Positions 1-7,515 of a DNA stretch of 64,000 nucleotides are shown piece by piece. The notes under the pieces are model-generated. The model searched no databases and was not told the DNA's origin. It saw only the letters and a program-made list of their open reading frames with translations. Position numbers and translations under genes: made by a program. This DNA is from SXTU01 sp964496695 (GTDB taxonomy: Bacteria; Verrucomicrobiota; Verrucomicrobiia; Limisphaerales; SXTU01). The first letter of the stretch is position 1, and every line of letters starts with the position of its first letter. Location: NCBI GenBank assembly GCA_964496695.1, contig CAZCBE010000011.1, positions 19,857 through 83,856 of the forward strand, given 5' to 3'.

Positions 1-2
1 AG

Positions 3-1952
3 CCGCCGCTCCTGCTCAATGGCGACAACCAGGTGGACGTATCCATTGATGGAAAGTATCGGGGCGTGATCCCGCGTGGCGGCAACAACCAGCACATGCA
101 GCACAACGGCAGTGTGCCGGGTGGGCCGCGATCCGTGCTCGTGAGCCGCAGCCTGAACAGCGACGACCTGGACAAGGCGTTCCGTGGCGGCGTCACCTCC
201 CGCGGGCCGATGGCGCAGTTCTCGCCCGAGCAGGCCACCGGCGCGCCGAACGTGACGCGCGGTTCCAGCGGCATGAATGCCAACGCCTGGACGCCCGACC
301 GCATTGGCCGAGGCGGCTGGGAATGGCTGGAGGTGGATTTCAAGCCGCCTCGGGAGGTGAAGACGCTGCGCATCCACAAGCTGGGCTGGGACCAGGCGTT
401 CAAGACCATCGTGCTCCGGGGCACCAACGGGGCCGACCTCGCCACCATCACGGTGACCAACACCGCCGTGCGCAATTTCACCGTGAACGTGATGGAAGTT
501 CCATTGCCCGCCCTGACCAATGTGATCCAGTCAGTGCGCCTCAATGTGGATGCCTCTTCCTTCGGCGGTCAGGTGAGCGTGGACGCGGTGGAGTTGTTCG
601 ACGGGTCAACGGCCAGCTATGCCACGGATGCGCGGGCCAGCAGCACCTGGGCGACGCGGATGTCTTCCAGTTCCTCGTCCTCGACCTACACCGGGCCGAC
701 GGTGCTGCGCAGCGAACTCGAGGCCAGCGGCTGGAGCGAGTCGTGGCTGGCGTTCACGCCGTTTGACCTCGTAGTGCTGTCCCGCACCGACCTGGCGGCA
801 ATGACGGCGGCGCAGCAAGGCGCGCTGTGGAGCTACGTCGAGGCAGGCGGCACGCTGGCGGTGCTCGGGCTCACGGAACTGCCCAAGGCATGGCAAAGCT
901 CGGCGTCGCCGAAGATTGTTTCCGGCGGGGCCACCCACGTGTATGCCGGGTTTGGCCGTTGCCGGCTGCTGGAAGGCACCACCATCACCGCCCTGCCTCG
1001 GCTGCAGGTGGACAATCTGAAGGACATGGCCCGCGAGGGCGGACAGGTCTGGAGCAGCATCCCGAACGAAGCCAATGCGAATGGTGAGTTCCCCGTCATC
1101 GAGGACACCCGCATCCCGGTGCGGGGCATCGTCTTCATCATGCTGGCCTTCATCCTTCTGGTCGGGCCGGTGAACATCTTCTTCTGTGCCCGCGCCAACC
1201 GCCGCACGGCGATGCTCTGGACCATCCCGCTGATTTCCTTGGTCACCTGCGCCATTGTTTTCGCCTACTCCTTGATGAGCGAGGGCATCACGGCGAGTTC
1301 GCGCACTGAAGCGGTCACGATTCTGGACCAGGCCGCGCACCGGGCCACCACGCTCGCGCGACAGGCCTTCTATGCCCCGCTCACGCCGGGCGACGGTTTG
1401 CGCTACAGCCACGACACCGAGGTCACGCCGCTGGTGGACGTGGGCCGCTACAACGGTGGCAATTCGCGGGAGGTGGAGCTGTCGCAGTCGCAGCATCTCA
1501 CGCGTGGGTGGATCTCGGCGCGCGTTCCGGCCCAGTTCTCCCTCCGCAAGTCCGAGGTCCGCCGCGAGCGCATCACCGTGCAGCGGCTCCCGGATGGTCG
1601 CGTGATGGTGGTCAACGGGCTGGGGGTGGACATCCAGACGTTGTGGCTGCGCAATGACAAGGGCCGCCTGTTCAAGGGCGAAGCGCTCAAGGCGGGCCAG
1701 ACCGCGCAAGTGCGGCCGGACACGGCGGTCGCCCTGGATTCGGCGCTGAATCCCATCGCCGGCCTGTATCAGGCCGCCTGGCCCACGGCCCACGACTCCC
1801 TGACGAACGCTCCCGCGCGTTACCTCCGCCCCGACACTTATCTGGCCGTGCTGGGCGACGCCCCCTTCATCGAGAACGGCCTGGGCAAGCCCGGCAAAGC
1901 CCGCGCGCGCCAGACCATCATCGGCCTGCTGGCCCCGGAGGACATCAAGTGA
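3..1952 (+). CDS. Membrane protein with discoidin-like and GATase-like regions (5' partial)
   Basis: The reading frame is open to the left edge, so the true start lies outside the window; the first in-window start codon is GTG at 33. Counting from that GTG, residues ~60-190 resemble a galactose-binding/F5-8C-type fold (the segment begins FSPEQATGAPN). Residues ~225-310 look like the glutamine-amidotransferase-like fold often found in proteins of VWA/ABC operons (FDLVVLSRTDLAAM followed by a VEAGGTLAVLG turn). Two membrane segments lie at ~365-386 and ~394-415, followed by a beta-rich C-terminal part that is probably outside the cytoplasm. It sits upstream of an ABC ATPase and permease and is probably an accessory subunit of that exporter. 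The exact role is unknown. Confidence 0.75.
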   Translation, partial: PPLLLNGDNQVDVSIDGKYRGVIPRGGNNQHMQHNGSVPGGPRSVLVSRSLNSDDLDKAFRGGVTSRGPMAQFSPEQATGAPNVTRGSSGMNANAWTPDRIGRGGWEWLEVDFKPPREVKTLRIHKLGWDQAFKTIVLRGTNGADLATITVTNTAVRNFTVNVMEVPLPALTNVIQSVRLNVDASSFGGQVSVDAVELFDGSTASYATDARASSTWATRMSSSSSSSTYTGPTVLRSELEASGWSESWLAFTPFDLVVLSRTDLAAMTAAQQGALWSYVEAGGTLAVLGLTELPKAWQSSASPKIVSGGATHVYAGFGRCRLLEGTTITALPRLQVDNLKDMAREGGQVWSSIPNEANANGEFPVIEDTRIPVRGIVFIMLAFILLVGPVNIFFCARANRRTAMLWTIPLISLVTCAIVFAYSLMSEGITASSRTEAVTILDQAAHRATTLARQAFYAPLTPGDGLRYSHDTEVTPLVDVGRYNGGNSREVELSQSQHLTRGWISARVPAQFSLRKSEVRRERITVQRLPDGRVMVVNGLGVDIQTLWLRNDKGRLFKGEALKAGQTAQVRPDTAVALDSALNPIAGLYQAAWPTAHDSLTNAPARYLRPDTYLAVLGDAPFIENGLGKPGKARARQTIIGLLAPEDIK

Positions 1953-2032
1953 AACTTCAGCCAGCACAACCCGCGGTTTGTGGCAGCTCGGTGCCCCGAA
2001 CTTTCAAAGTGCTGCGCGGTCCTGGGGCGGTA

Positions 2033-2218
2033 TGGAGTGCGGCGAGTTCTCGCCGCTTTCCGCAGGCGACTTGTCGCCGTCGAAGTCTGGGTGCGTGCTT
2101 TGTCACGGGGCGTCTTGCTGCTGGCGCCAGCCGGACACGCATGGTTCTTCCGATACATGGGCGGACCTCGACGGCGACAAGTCGCCTGCGGAAAGCGGTG
2201 ACAAGTCACCGCACTCCA
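2033..2218. repeat. Large imperfect palindrome (REP/MITE-like), GGAGTGCGGCG family
   Basis: A perfect 31-nt inverted repeat occupies 2053-2083 and 2168-2198. It extends outward imperfectly to about 2033 and 2218, where ccgcactcca matches the reverse complement of the left flank. A related palindrome with the same outer words lies at 21371-21482. It fills the 361-bp gap between the membrane protein and the ABC ATPase, so it would be transcribed inside the operon as a hairpin. Confidence 0.85.
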
Positions 2219-2313
2219 AAGGCAACCGACGGCGCGCGTGCATTTGGACAAAGCCCCCGGCGCTCGCGACTCACCCCCATTCCGCATTCCGCATTCCGAA
2301 CTCCGCCTTCCCC

Positions 2314-3243
2314 ATGAAAGTTCAAGTTCGCGGACTTCACAAACGCTTCGGCAAGACGGTGGCCGTGGACAACTTCACGTTCTCCTTCGACAACGGCCAC
2401 GTCTTCGGCTTCGTCGGTCCGAACGGCGCGGGCAAGACCACCACCATGCGGGTCATCGCCACGCTGGAGGAGCCGACCGAGGGCGATGTGCTCATCAACG
2501 GCATCTCCGTCCGCGAGGAGCCGGAGTATGCCCGCCGGAGCGTGGGCTATGTGCCGGACTCCCTGCCCGCGCACAACGACGTGACGGTCCACGAGTATCT
2601 GGACTTCTACGCGCGGGCCTATGGTTTGCAGGGGGCAAAACGGCGGGAGGCGGTCGGGGCCGTCGAGGAATTCACCGGTGTCACCGGCATTCTGGACAAG
2701 CACCTCAAGGCATTGTCCAAAGGCATGAAGCAGCGCGTCACGCTGGGCCGCGCGCTCATCCACAATCCCGACGTGCTCATCCTCGATGAGCCGGCCGCCG
2801 GCCTCGACCCGCGCGCGCGCGTCGAGTTGCGCGAGCTGCTCATGGTGCTGGCCACGCAGAACAAGGCCATCCTCATCAGCTCGCACATCCTCACGGAGCT
2901 GACCGAGATCTGCAATGGCGTGGTCATCGTCGAGCGCGGCAAGCTCCTGGAGTCCGGCACCGTGGCGGACGTGCTGAAGAAGAGCACCCCGCACCGCGCC
3001 TTCGCCATCCGCGTGCTCGGCCCCCCGTCGGCGCTCGTCAAGGAGCTGCTCCAGACCCCGCACGTCATCAACGCCCGCGAGGTCAGCGGCGAGGTGCTGC
3101 TGGAAGTGGAAGGCGATGAATCCGCCGGCTGCGACCTGCTGGCCGCCCTGGTCGGCAAAGGCTTCAAGGTCGCCGAGTTCAAGCAGAGCAAGGCGAACCT
3201 GGAGGACATCTTCATGAACGTGACGAAGGGAGGGGTGCAGTGA
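2314..3243 (+). CDS. ABC transporter ATP-binding protein
   Basis: The 309-residue product is a single nucleotide-binding domain of the ABC-2/GldA-like type. It has Walker A GPNGAGKTT at 35-43, an LSKGMKQR signature, Walker B VLILDEPAAGLDP and the downstream H-loop region SSHILTEL. The open frame extends upstream to 1978, but the ATG at 2314 begins the conserved beta strand KVQVRGLHKRFG, and the upstream part is repeat DNA. It should power the permease encoded next at 3374. The substrate cannot be deduced from the sequence; similar ATPases next to DUF58/VWA genes are usually classed as gliding- or export-related. Confidence 0.92.
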   Translation: MKVQVRGLHKRFGKTVAVDNFTFSFDNGHVFGFVGPNGAGKTTTMRVIATLEEPTEGDVLINGISVREEPEYARRSVGYVPDSLPAHNDVTVHEYLDFYARAYGLQGAKRREAVGAVEEFTGVTGILDKHLKALSKGMKQRVTLGRALIHNPDVLILDEPAAGLDPRARVELRELLMVLATQNKAILISSHILTELTEICNGVVIVERGKLLESGTVADVLKKSTPHRAFAIRVLGPPSALVKELLQTPHVINAREVSGEVLLEVEGDESAGCDLLAALVGKGFKVAEFKQSKANLEDIFMNVTKGGVQ

Positions 3244-3373
3244 GAATGTCCAATGCCGAATGCCTAATGCCCAATGAATGCCCAATGCCCAATGGGCGGT
3301 GTGCATCCGCGCTGAGAGCGGGCGTTGGGGCTTGGACATTGATTGGAGATTGGACATTGGAAATTGGTCATCT
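3244..3373. repeat. CCAATG-word intergenic hairpin
   Basis: The left half is a run of variants of the word CCAATG (ccaatgccgaatgcctaatg and similar). The right half carries the reverse-complement words (ggacattgattggagattgg). The two halves flank a GC-rich centre and can fold back as a long imperfect stem. It separates the ATPase and permease genes of one operon. The same architecture recurs at 7377-7515, with a half-copy at 9316-9365. Confidence 0.8.
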
Positions 3374-4936
3374 ATGAATCTCCCCACCCTCTCCAACTGG
3401 CGCACTTGGGAGCCGAATCCTATCGTCGTGAAGGAGCTTCGGCAGGCCGTGCGGAGCTGGGCGGTGGCGGGCATGTTGCTGGTGTTCCTCACGGTCCAGT
3501 TCATCGTCACGATCGTCTTCATGCTCAATCAGAGCTTTGCCATCAGTCCCAGTTCCGGGATCGGTCGTGAGGTCTTTCAAGCTTTTCTGTTCGTGCTCAC
3601 CGTTGTCGGCTTCATGTTCATCCCGATCTATGTCGGGGGGCGGCTTTCTGCGGAGCGGCAGGAGGGGAATGTGGACATGCTCTACATCACCACGCTTTCG
3701 CCGGCACGCATCATCCGGGGCAAGCTGCTCTGTGGCGCCTACCTGATCGTGCTCTTCTTCAGCGTGTGCGCGCCGTTCATGGTGTTCACTAACCTGCTGC
3801 GCGGCATAGATCTGCCGACGGTTTTCGTGCTGCTGGTGGTGGCCTTCCTGTTGTCCTTGCTCTCGCTGCAGGCGGCCATCTTCCTGTCGTGCCTGCCGGC
3901 CAGCAAGGGACTGAAGCTCCTCGTCGGCCTGCCCGCCGGCGGTTTCATGATGAGCCTGGTGGGCATGATGACTGGACTCTCCGTGGACCTGATGCGCGAG
4001 GGCGTCGGCAGTCGGCTGGGGACGTGGGAGTTTTGGGGCGCGTCCCTGAGCGTGACCTTCATCGGCCTGTTGCTGTTTGGCTTTCTCCATCTCGCCGCCA
4101 TCGCGCTGGTGTCGCCGGCGTCGGCGAACCGCGCCTTGCCCCTGCGATCCTTTGTCACCGTGGCGTGGTTCCTCTTGCTGGTGGTCGCCGTGGGCTGGTC
4201 GGTGCAGTCGGGGGCGCTGGAGCCAGTGAGTATGTGGGCGGGGCTGGCGACGGGCGGGCTGGTCTTCGCGCTGCTGATCGCGGTGAGTGAAGGGGATGAC
4301 GTGAGTGTCCGCATCCGCCGCACCATCCCGGAGCCCGGCGGACGTCGTATGCTGGCCTTCTTCTTCTACAGCGGTTCGGCCGGCGGGTTGGCGTGGACCA
4401 TCCTGCTGGGGGCGGCCACGCTGCTTGTGGCGGGACTGATGCTGGAGGGCGGTCTCATCCAGACACTGTCGAACTACTGGGTGGCGCGGCCCGTGTCCCA
4501 TCGCCTGATGGGCAGCACTGCCGACCAGTTCACCCTGTTCCTGTCCACGCTGTTCCTCTACGCACTGGCGTATGTGCTCCTCGGCCTGTTCATCCACCGT
4601 CGGTTTCAGCCGCACCGGCCGGCCATCTTCGCCGGTCTGTGCAGTGTCGCCTTGCCGGCGCTCTGGGCCATCGTCCCGAATCTGGTCCTCTTCTTCCTGA
4701 ATCAGCTCTCGTGGGACGCCCTGCAGGAACGCCAGCTCGGCAACATTTTCAATGTCTTCGCGCTCAAGGACCGCGCCTTCATCGCGGACCATCAGCTTTG
4801 CGCGATCTTCATGCTGGCCATTGGCGTGGTGGTGAACATTGACTGGTTCTACCGGCAGGTCCGGGCCTTTCAGCCGGTCGTCCGCCCGCCCGCCCGCCCG
4901 CCCACGGTGGCAAATTCAACCGCCTCCTCGAAGTGA
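3374..4936 (+). CDS. ABC transporter permease (ABC-2 type)
   Basis: The 520-residue product is a polytopic membrane protein with about 12 hydrophobic segments. It opens with the cytoplasmic motif NPIVVKELRQAVRSW typical of ABC-2 permeases in which the first helix follows a KELR-type segment. I chose ATG 3374 because the frame upstream of it is the CCAATG repeat. It follows its ATPase partner, and its stop overlaps the GTG of the next gene (GTGA at 4933-4936), which implies translational coupling. Confidence 0.88.
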   Translation: MNLPTLSNWRTWEPNPIVVKELRQAVRSWAVAGMLLVFLTVQFIVTIVFMLNQSFAISPSSGIGREVFQAFLFVLTVVGFMFIPIYVGGRLSAERQEGNVDMLYITTLSPARIIRGKLLCGAYLIVLFFSVCAPFMVFTNLLRGIDLPTVFVLLVVAFLLSLLSLQAAIFLSCLPASKGLKLLVGLPAGGFMMSLVGMMTGLSVDLMREGVGSRLGTWEFWGASLSVTFIGLLLFGFLHLAAIALVSPASANRALPLRSFVTVAWFLLLVVAVGWSVQSGALEPVSMWAGLATGGLVFALLIAVSEGDDVSVRIRRTIPEPGGRRMLAFFFYSGSAGGLAWTILLGAATLLVAGLMLEGGLIQTLSNYWVARPVSHRLMGSTADQFTLFLSTLFLYALAYVLLGLFIHRRFQPHRPAIFAGLCSVALPALWAIVPNLVLFFLNQLSWDALQERQLGNIFNVFALKDRAFIADHQLCAIFMLAIGVVVNIDWFYRQVRAFQPVVRPPARPPTVANSTASSK

Positions 4937-5808
4937 GACTTCGCCAGGGCCACTCAGCGGCGTTCACGCTGCTCGAACTGCTGGTGGTGGTGGCCGTCAT
5001 CGGCGTGCTCGCCGGGCTGCTGCTGACCTCGCTGGGCCAGAGCAAGGAACGCGCGCGGGAGACCGCCTGCCTGAGCAATCTCCGTCAGATCGGCATCGCC
5101 GCCAAACTTTACACGGATGAGCACGGCGGCCGGTATCCCCGGAAATTTGTCCGCGATGCCGCTCCACCGGTGGGCCGGACGAACCTGAACAAGAGCGCCC
5201 AGTATGCCATGGGCGGGAAGGACCCTAGCGACTCGCATCCGCACTTCTTTGACTGGTATCCCTCGGCGAGTGCTCGGCCGCTGAATCCCTACACCGGCAA
5301 CCCCAACACCTTTCATTGCCCGAATGACCGGGGCATGACCTGCCTGTCCGATGCGCCGGGGTGCGTGATTCACTTCTCGTTCCCGTCCGCCTGGGAAATG
5401 GTGGGCAGCAGCTACCATTACAATGCGGGGAACTTGATCGCGCCCTTGGACACCACAAGGTCCAACAGTATTACGCTGCTTCCGCAGGCCGATCCGCTGC
5501 GCGGTATGTCCGGCAAGCCGGAGGCGTGGGTGGAGGACCCGGCGCGCTACATCCAGATGCACGAGCCGCCGGCGCACCCTTACTACAAAAGGGGCTTGGA
5601 CGTCATGCTGTGGTCGCAATGGCATCGGGTCGGAGCAGGGGGCCTCGTTGAGTTTCCCGATCCGGCAATGGCTCCGGGACGTTTCGTTTCGCCGGTCCTG
5701 TTTGTGGACGGGCATGTGGCGATGCAGGACTTCAGCGACTCGTTGAAGATGGACCCGTATTTTCCCTACGAGCCCACCAAAGAGTGGATTTGGTATAAAC
5801 CCCAGTGA
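4933..5808 (+). CDS. Type IV prepilin-like protein (H-X9-DG family)
   Basis: The 291-residue product has a prepilin N-terminus: a short basic leader, then FTLLELLVVVAVIGVLAGLL, with the conserved E five residues into the hydrophobic helix. The C-terminal LFVDGHV matches the DG box of the pseudopilin-like DUF1559/H-X9-DG family that is abundant in Verrucomicrobiota and Planctomycetota. It starts at a GTG that overlaps the permease stop by 4 nt. The product is probably processed by a prepilin peptidase and held in the inner membrane. Its place inside an ABC/VWA operon is unusual. Confidence 0.88.
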   Translation: MRLRQGHSAAFTLLELLVVVAVIGVLAGLLLTSLGQSKERARETACLSNLRQIGIAAKLYTDEHGGRYPRKFVRDAAPPVGRTNLNKSAQYAMGGKDPSDSHPHFFDWYPSASARPLNPYTGNPNTFHCPNDRGMTCLSDAPGCVIHFSFPSAWEMVGSSYHYNAGNLIAPLDTTRSNSITLLPQADPLRGMSGKPEAWVEDPARYIQMHEPPAHPYYKRGLDVMLWSQWHRVGAGGLVEFPDPAMAPGRFVSPVLFVDGHVAMQDFSDSLKMDPYFPYEPTKEWIWYKPQ

Positions 5809-5814
5809 ATCGCC

Positions 5815-6516
5815 GTGGCCGATCACGACTCATCTCCGCTCACGATCCACCTGGCCCAGGTGCCGGCCACGCTGCGGAATGTCGTCGCGCAGGTGGCGCA
5901 AGGCGGTATCGCTAAGGCCGCACGCGTGGACTTCCTCGCGGCCCACGTCACCGTGTCCTGCCAGCGGTGCCGGACGAAGCTGAGCCCGTCGGACCTGCTG
6001 CACCTGGGCTGCGCGGAACCGGCGGAAACCCTCGGGGACGAGCGGCTCGCCCGCGTGCTGCGGGGCTATTGTGCGAACGAAGGGTGCCTGTCCCTCTACT
6101 ATCTCTTCTTCTTCCGTCCGCATCCCGCCGTGGATTGGAGCGGGGTCGAAGCCATGCCCGAGGCCGCGCCCACACGCGCGCCGCTGGAGCCCGTGACGGA
6201 GGAGACCGTGGACCCGGAACAGCAGGCCGCCGAGCGCCGGGCGGGCCGACGTCGTGCCCTGAAGCAGACGTTGGTCGGGCTGCTGGTGCTGTTCCTGCTC
6301 GTGCTGGCAGGCTGGTGGCGGACGGGCCGGACCATTCCGCTGCTGCGTGAGCCCCGGCAGTTTACCATCGCCCCGCAGCCGGTCGCACCGACCACCCCGC
6401 CCCCCGGAAAGCCAGGCAGCACCAACCTTCCGCCCACTTCGGAAGCCATCTTGGACCCGGAACTCCCGGACTTGACGAAGATCAAGCCTGACCCCGATAC
6501 CAGGACCAAGAAATGA
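5815..6516 (+). CDS. Hypothetical zinc-ribbon-like single-pass membrane protein
   Basis: The 233-residue product begins at a GTG six bases after the previous stop. Residues ~45-95 contain four cysteines (CQRC, then GCAEP and CANEGC), which suggests a metal-binding domain. A helix at ~150-168 (TLVGLLVLFLLVLAGWW) should span the membrane and leave a Pro-rich C-terminal tail. It ends with an ATGA overlap into the DUF58 gene, so it belongs to the same operon. I do not recognise a family. Confidence 0.7.
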   Translation: MADHDSSPLTIHLAQVPATLRNVVAQVAQGGIAKAARVDFLAAHVTVSCQRCRTKLSPSDLLHLGCAEPAETLGDERLARVLRGYCANEGCLSLYYLFFFRPHPAVDWSGVEAMPEAAPTRAPLEPVTEETVDPEQQAAERRAGRRRALKQTLVGLLVLFLLVLAGWWRTGRTIPLLREPRQFTIAPQPVAPTTPPPGKPGSTNLPPTSEAILDPELPDLTKIKPDPDTRTKK

Positions 6517-7376
6517 GCACCGTCCGCGAGCAACTCCTCTCCGGCGAAGCCCTCGGCCAGCGTTACGCGCTCGCGGTGCCGCAGACCGCGCTCGCGGGCA
6601 TGACCGGCAGCCAGCTTGGCCGGCGCGCGGGCACCTCGATTGATTTTCAGGACTATCGCGAATACCAGCCGGGCGATGACCTCCGCACGATTGACTGGAA
6701 CGTCTTCGCCCGCACGGACCGGCTCACCATCAAGCTCTTCCGCGAGGAGGTGAATCCGCACCTCGATTTGCTCCTCGACGCCTCGCGTTCCATGAATTTG
6801 GAAAGCACGGCGAAGTCCGCCGCCACGCTGCGTCTCGCCGCGCTGCTCGGCACGGCGGCGGAGAACGCGCATTGCACCCACGCCACCTGGCTGGCGGGGG
6901 ATGGCTTCCACCGTGCCGCGAACGACACGATGCTTCCGTCCGCATGGGACGGACTGGCCTTCGGCAGCCGCCGCCCGCTGGATGAAGCCTTCGCCATCCT
7001 TCCGCCCCGCTTGCGTCGCCTCGGCATCCGCGTGCTCGTCAGCGATCTGATGTGGCCCGTCGAGCCGCTCTCGATCCTGCGCCGCCTGGCCGACGGTGCC
7101 GCCGCCGTCTTCGTCGTCCAGGTGCTCGCCCAGGCTGACACCGAGCCGCCGGAGCATGGCAACATCCAGCTTGTGGACAGCGAGAGCGGCGAAGAGCGCG
7201 AGATCTTTGTGGATGCCACCGTCGCCGCGCAGTTCCGCGAGGCGCTGGCCCGGCATCGCGAGAGCTGGGATTCCGCCTGCCGTCAGACCGGAGCGCGCTT
7301 CGTCTCGCTCGTGGCCGAGAAGCTCGAGACGTCCCTGCCCGCGCTGGAGGAGGCGCAACTCATCGTGCCCGCGTGA
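6513..7376 (+). CDS. DUF58 domain protein (VWA-like)
   Basis: The 287-residue product is a complete DUF58 protein. The motif EYQPGDDLRTIDWNVFARTD at ~50-69 is the family hallmark, followed by a von Willebrand-like core with LLLDASRSM resembling a MIDAS DxSxS site. DUF58 proteins normally lie with MoxR-type AAA ATPases and BatA-like VWA proteins and are thought to act as assembly or maturation factors. Here the BatA-like gene follows; a MoxR gene is not in view and may lie to the left of the window. The start ATG overlaps the previous stop (ATGA). Confidence 0.93.
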   Translation: MSTVREQLLSGEALGQRYALAVPQTALAGMTGSQLGRRAGTSIDFQDYREYQPGDDLRTIDWNVFARTDRLTIKLFREEVNPHLDLLLDASRSMNLESTAKSAATLRLAALLGTAAENAHCTHATWLAGDGFHRAANDTMLPSAWDGLAFGSRRPLDEAFAILPPRLRRLGIRVLVSDLMWPVEPLSILRRLADGAAAVFVVQVLAQADTEPPEHGNIQLVDSESGEEREIFVDATVAAQFREALARHRESWDSACRQTGARFVSLVAEKLETSLPALEEAQLIVPA

Positions 7377-7515
7377 AATGTCCAATGACCAATTCCCCAA
7401 TGCCCAATGAATGCCCAATGCCGAATGCCCAATGGGCTCCCGGCGTGCGCATGGTCGTTGGTCATTGGTCATTCATTGGGAATCGGTCATTGGGAATTGG
7501 TCATTCCGCCGCGCC
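7377..7515. repeat. CCAATG-word intergenic hairpin
   Basis: This is the second full copy of the architecture seen at 3244-3373. A left array of ccaatg/cccaatg/ccgaatg words is followed by a short GC centre and a right array of cattgg/ggtcattgg words. It fills the whole gap between the DUF58 and BatA-like genes. Confidence 0.8.

Noticed and set aside
606..1967. Long minus-strand frame of 453 codons opposite the first gene
   Set aside because: It lies fully antisense to a well-supported gene, has the Arg/Gly/His-rich composition of shadow frames in high-GC DNA and shows no family motif.
3368..4792. Long minus-strand frame of 474 codons opposite the permease
   Set aside because: Same reason: Glu/His/Gln-rich shadow of a polytopic membrane protein, no motifs.
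3244..7515. CRISPR array (short repeats with spacing in the gaps)
   Set aside because: The words are tandem or palindromic within 130 bp, with no constant repeat and variable spacers, and there are no cas genes nearby.
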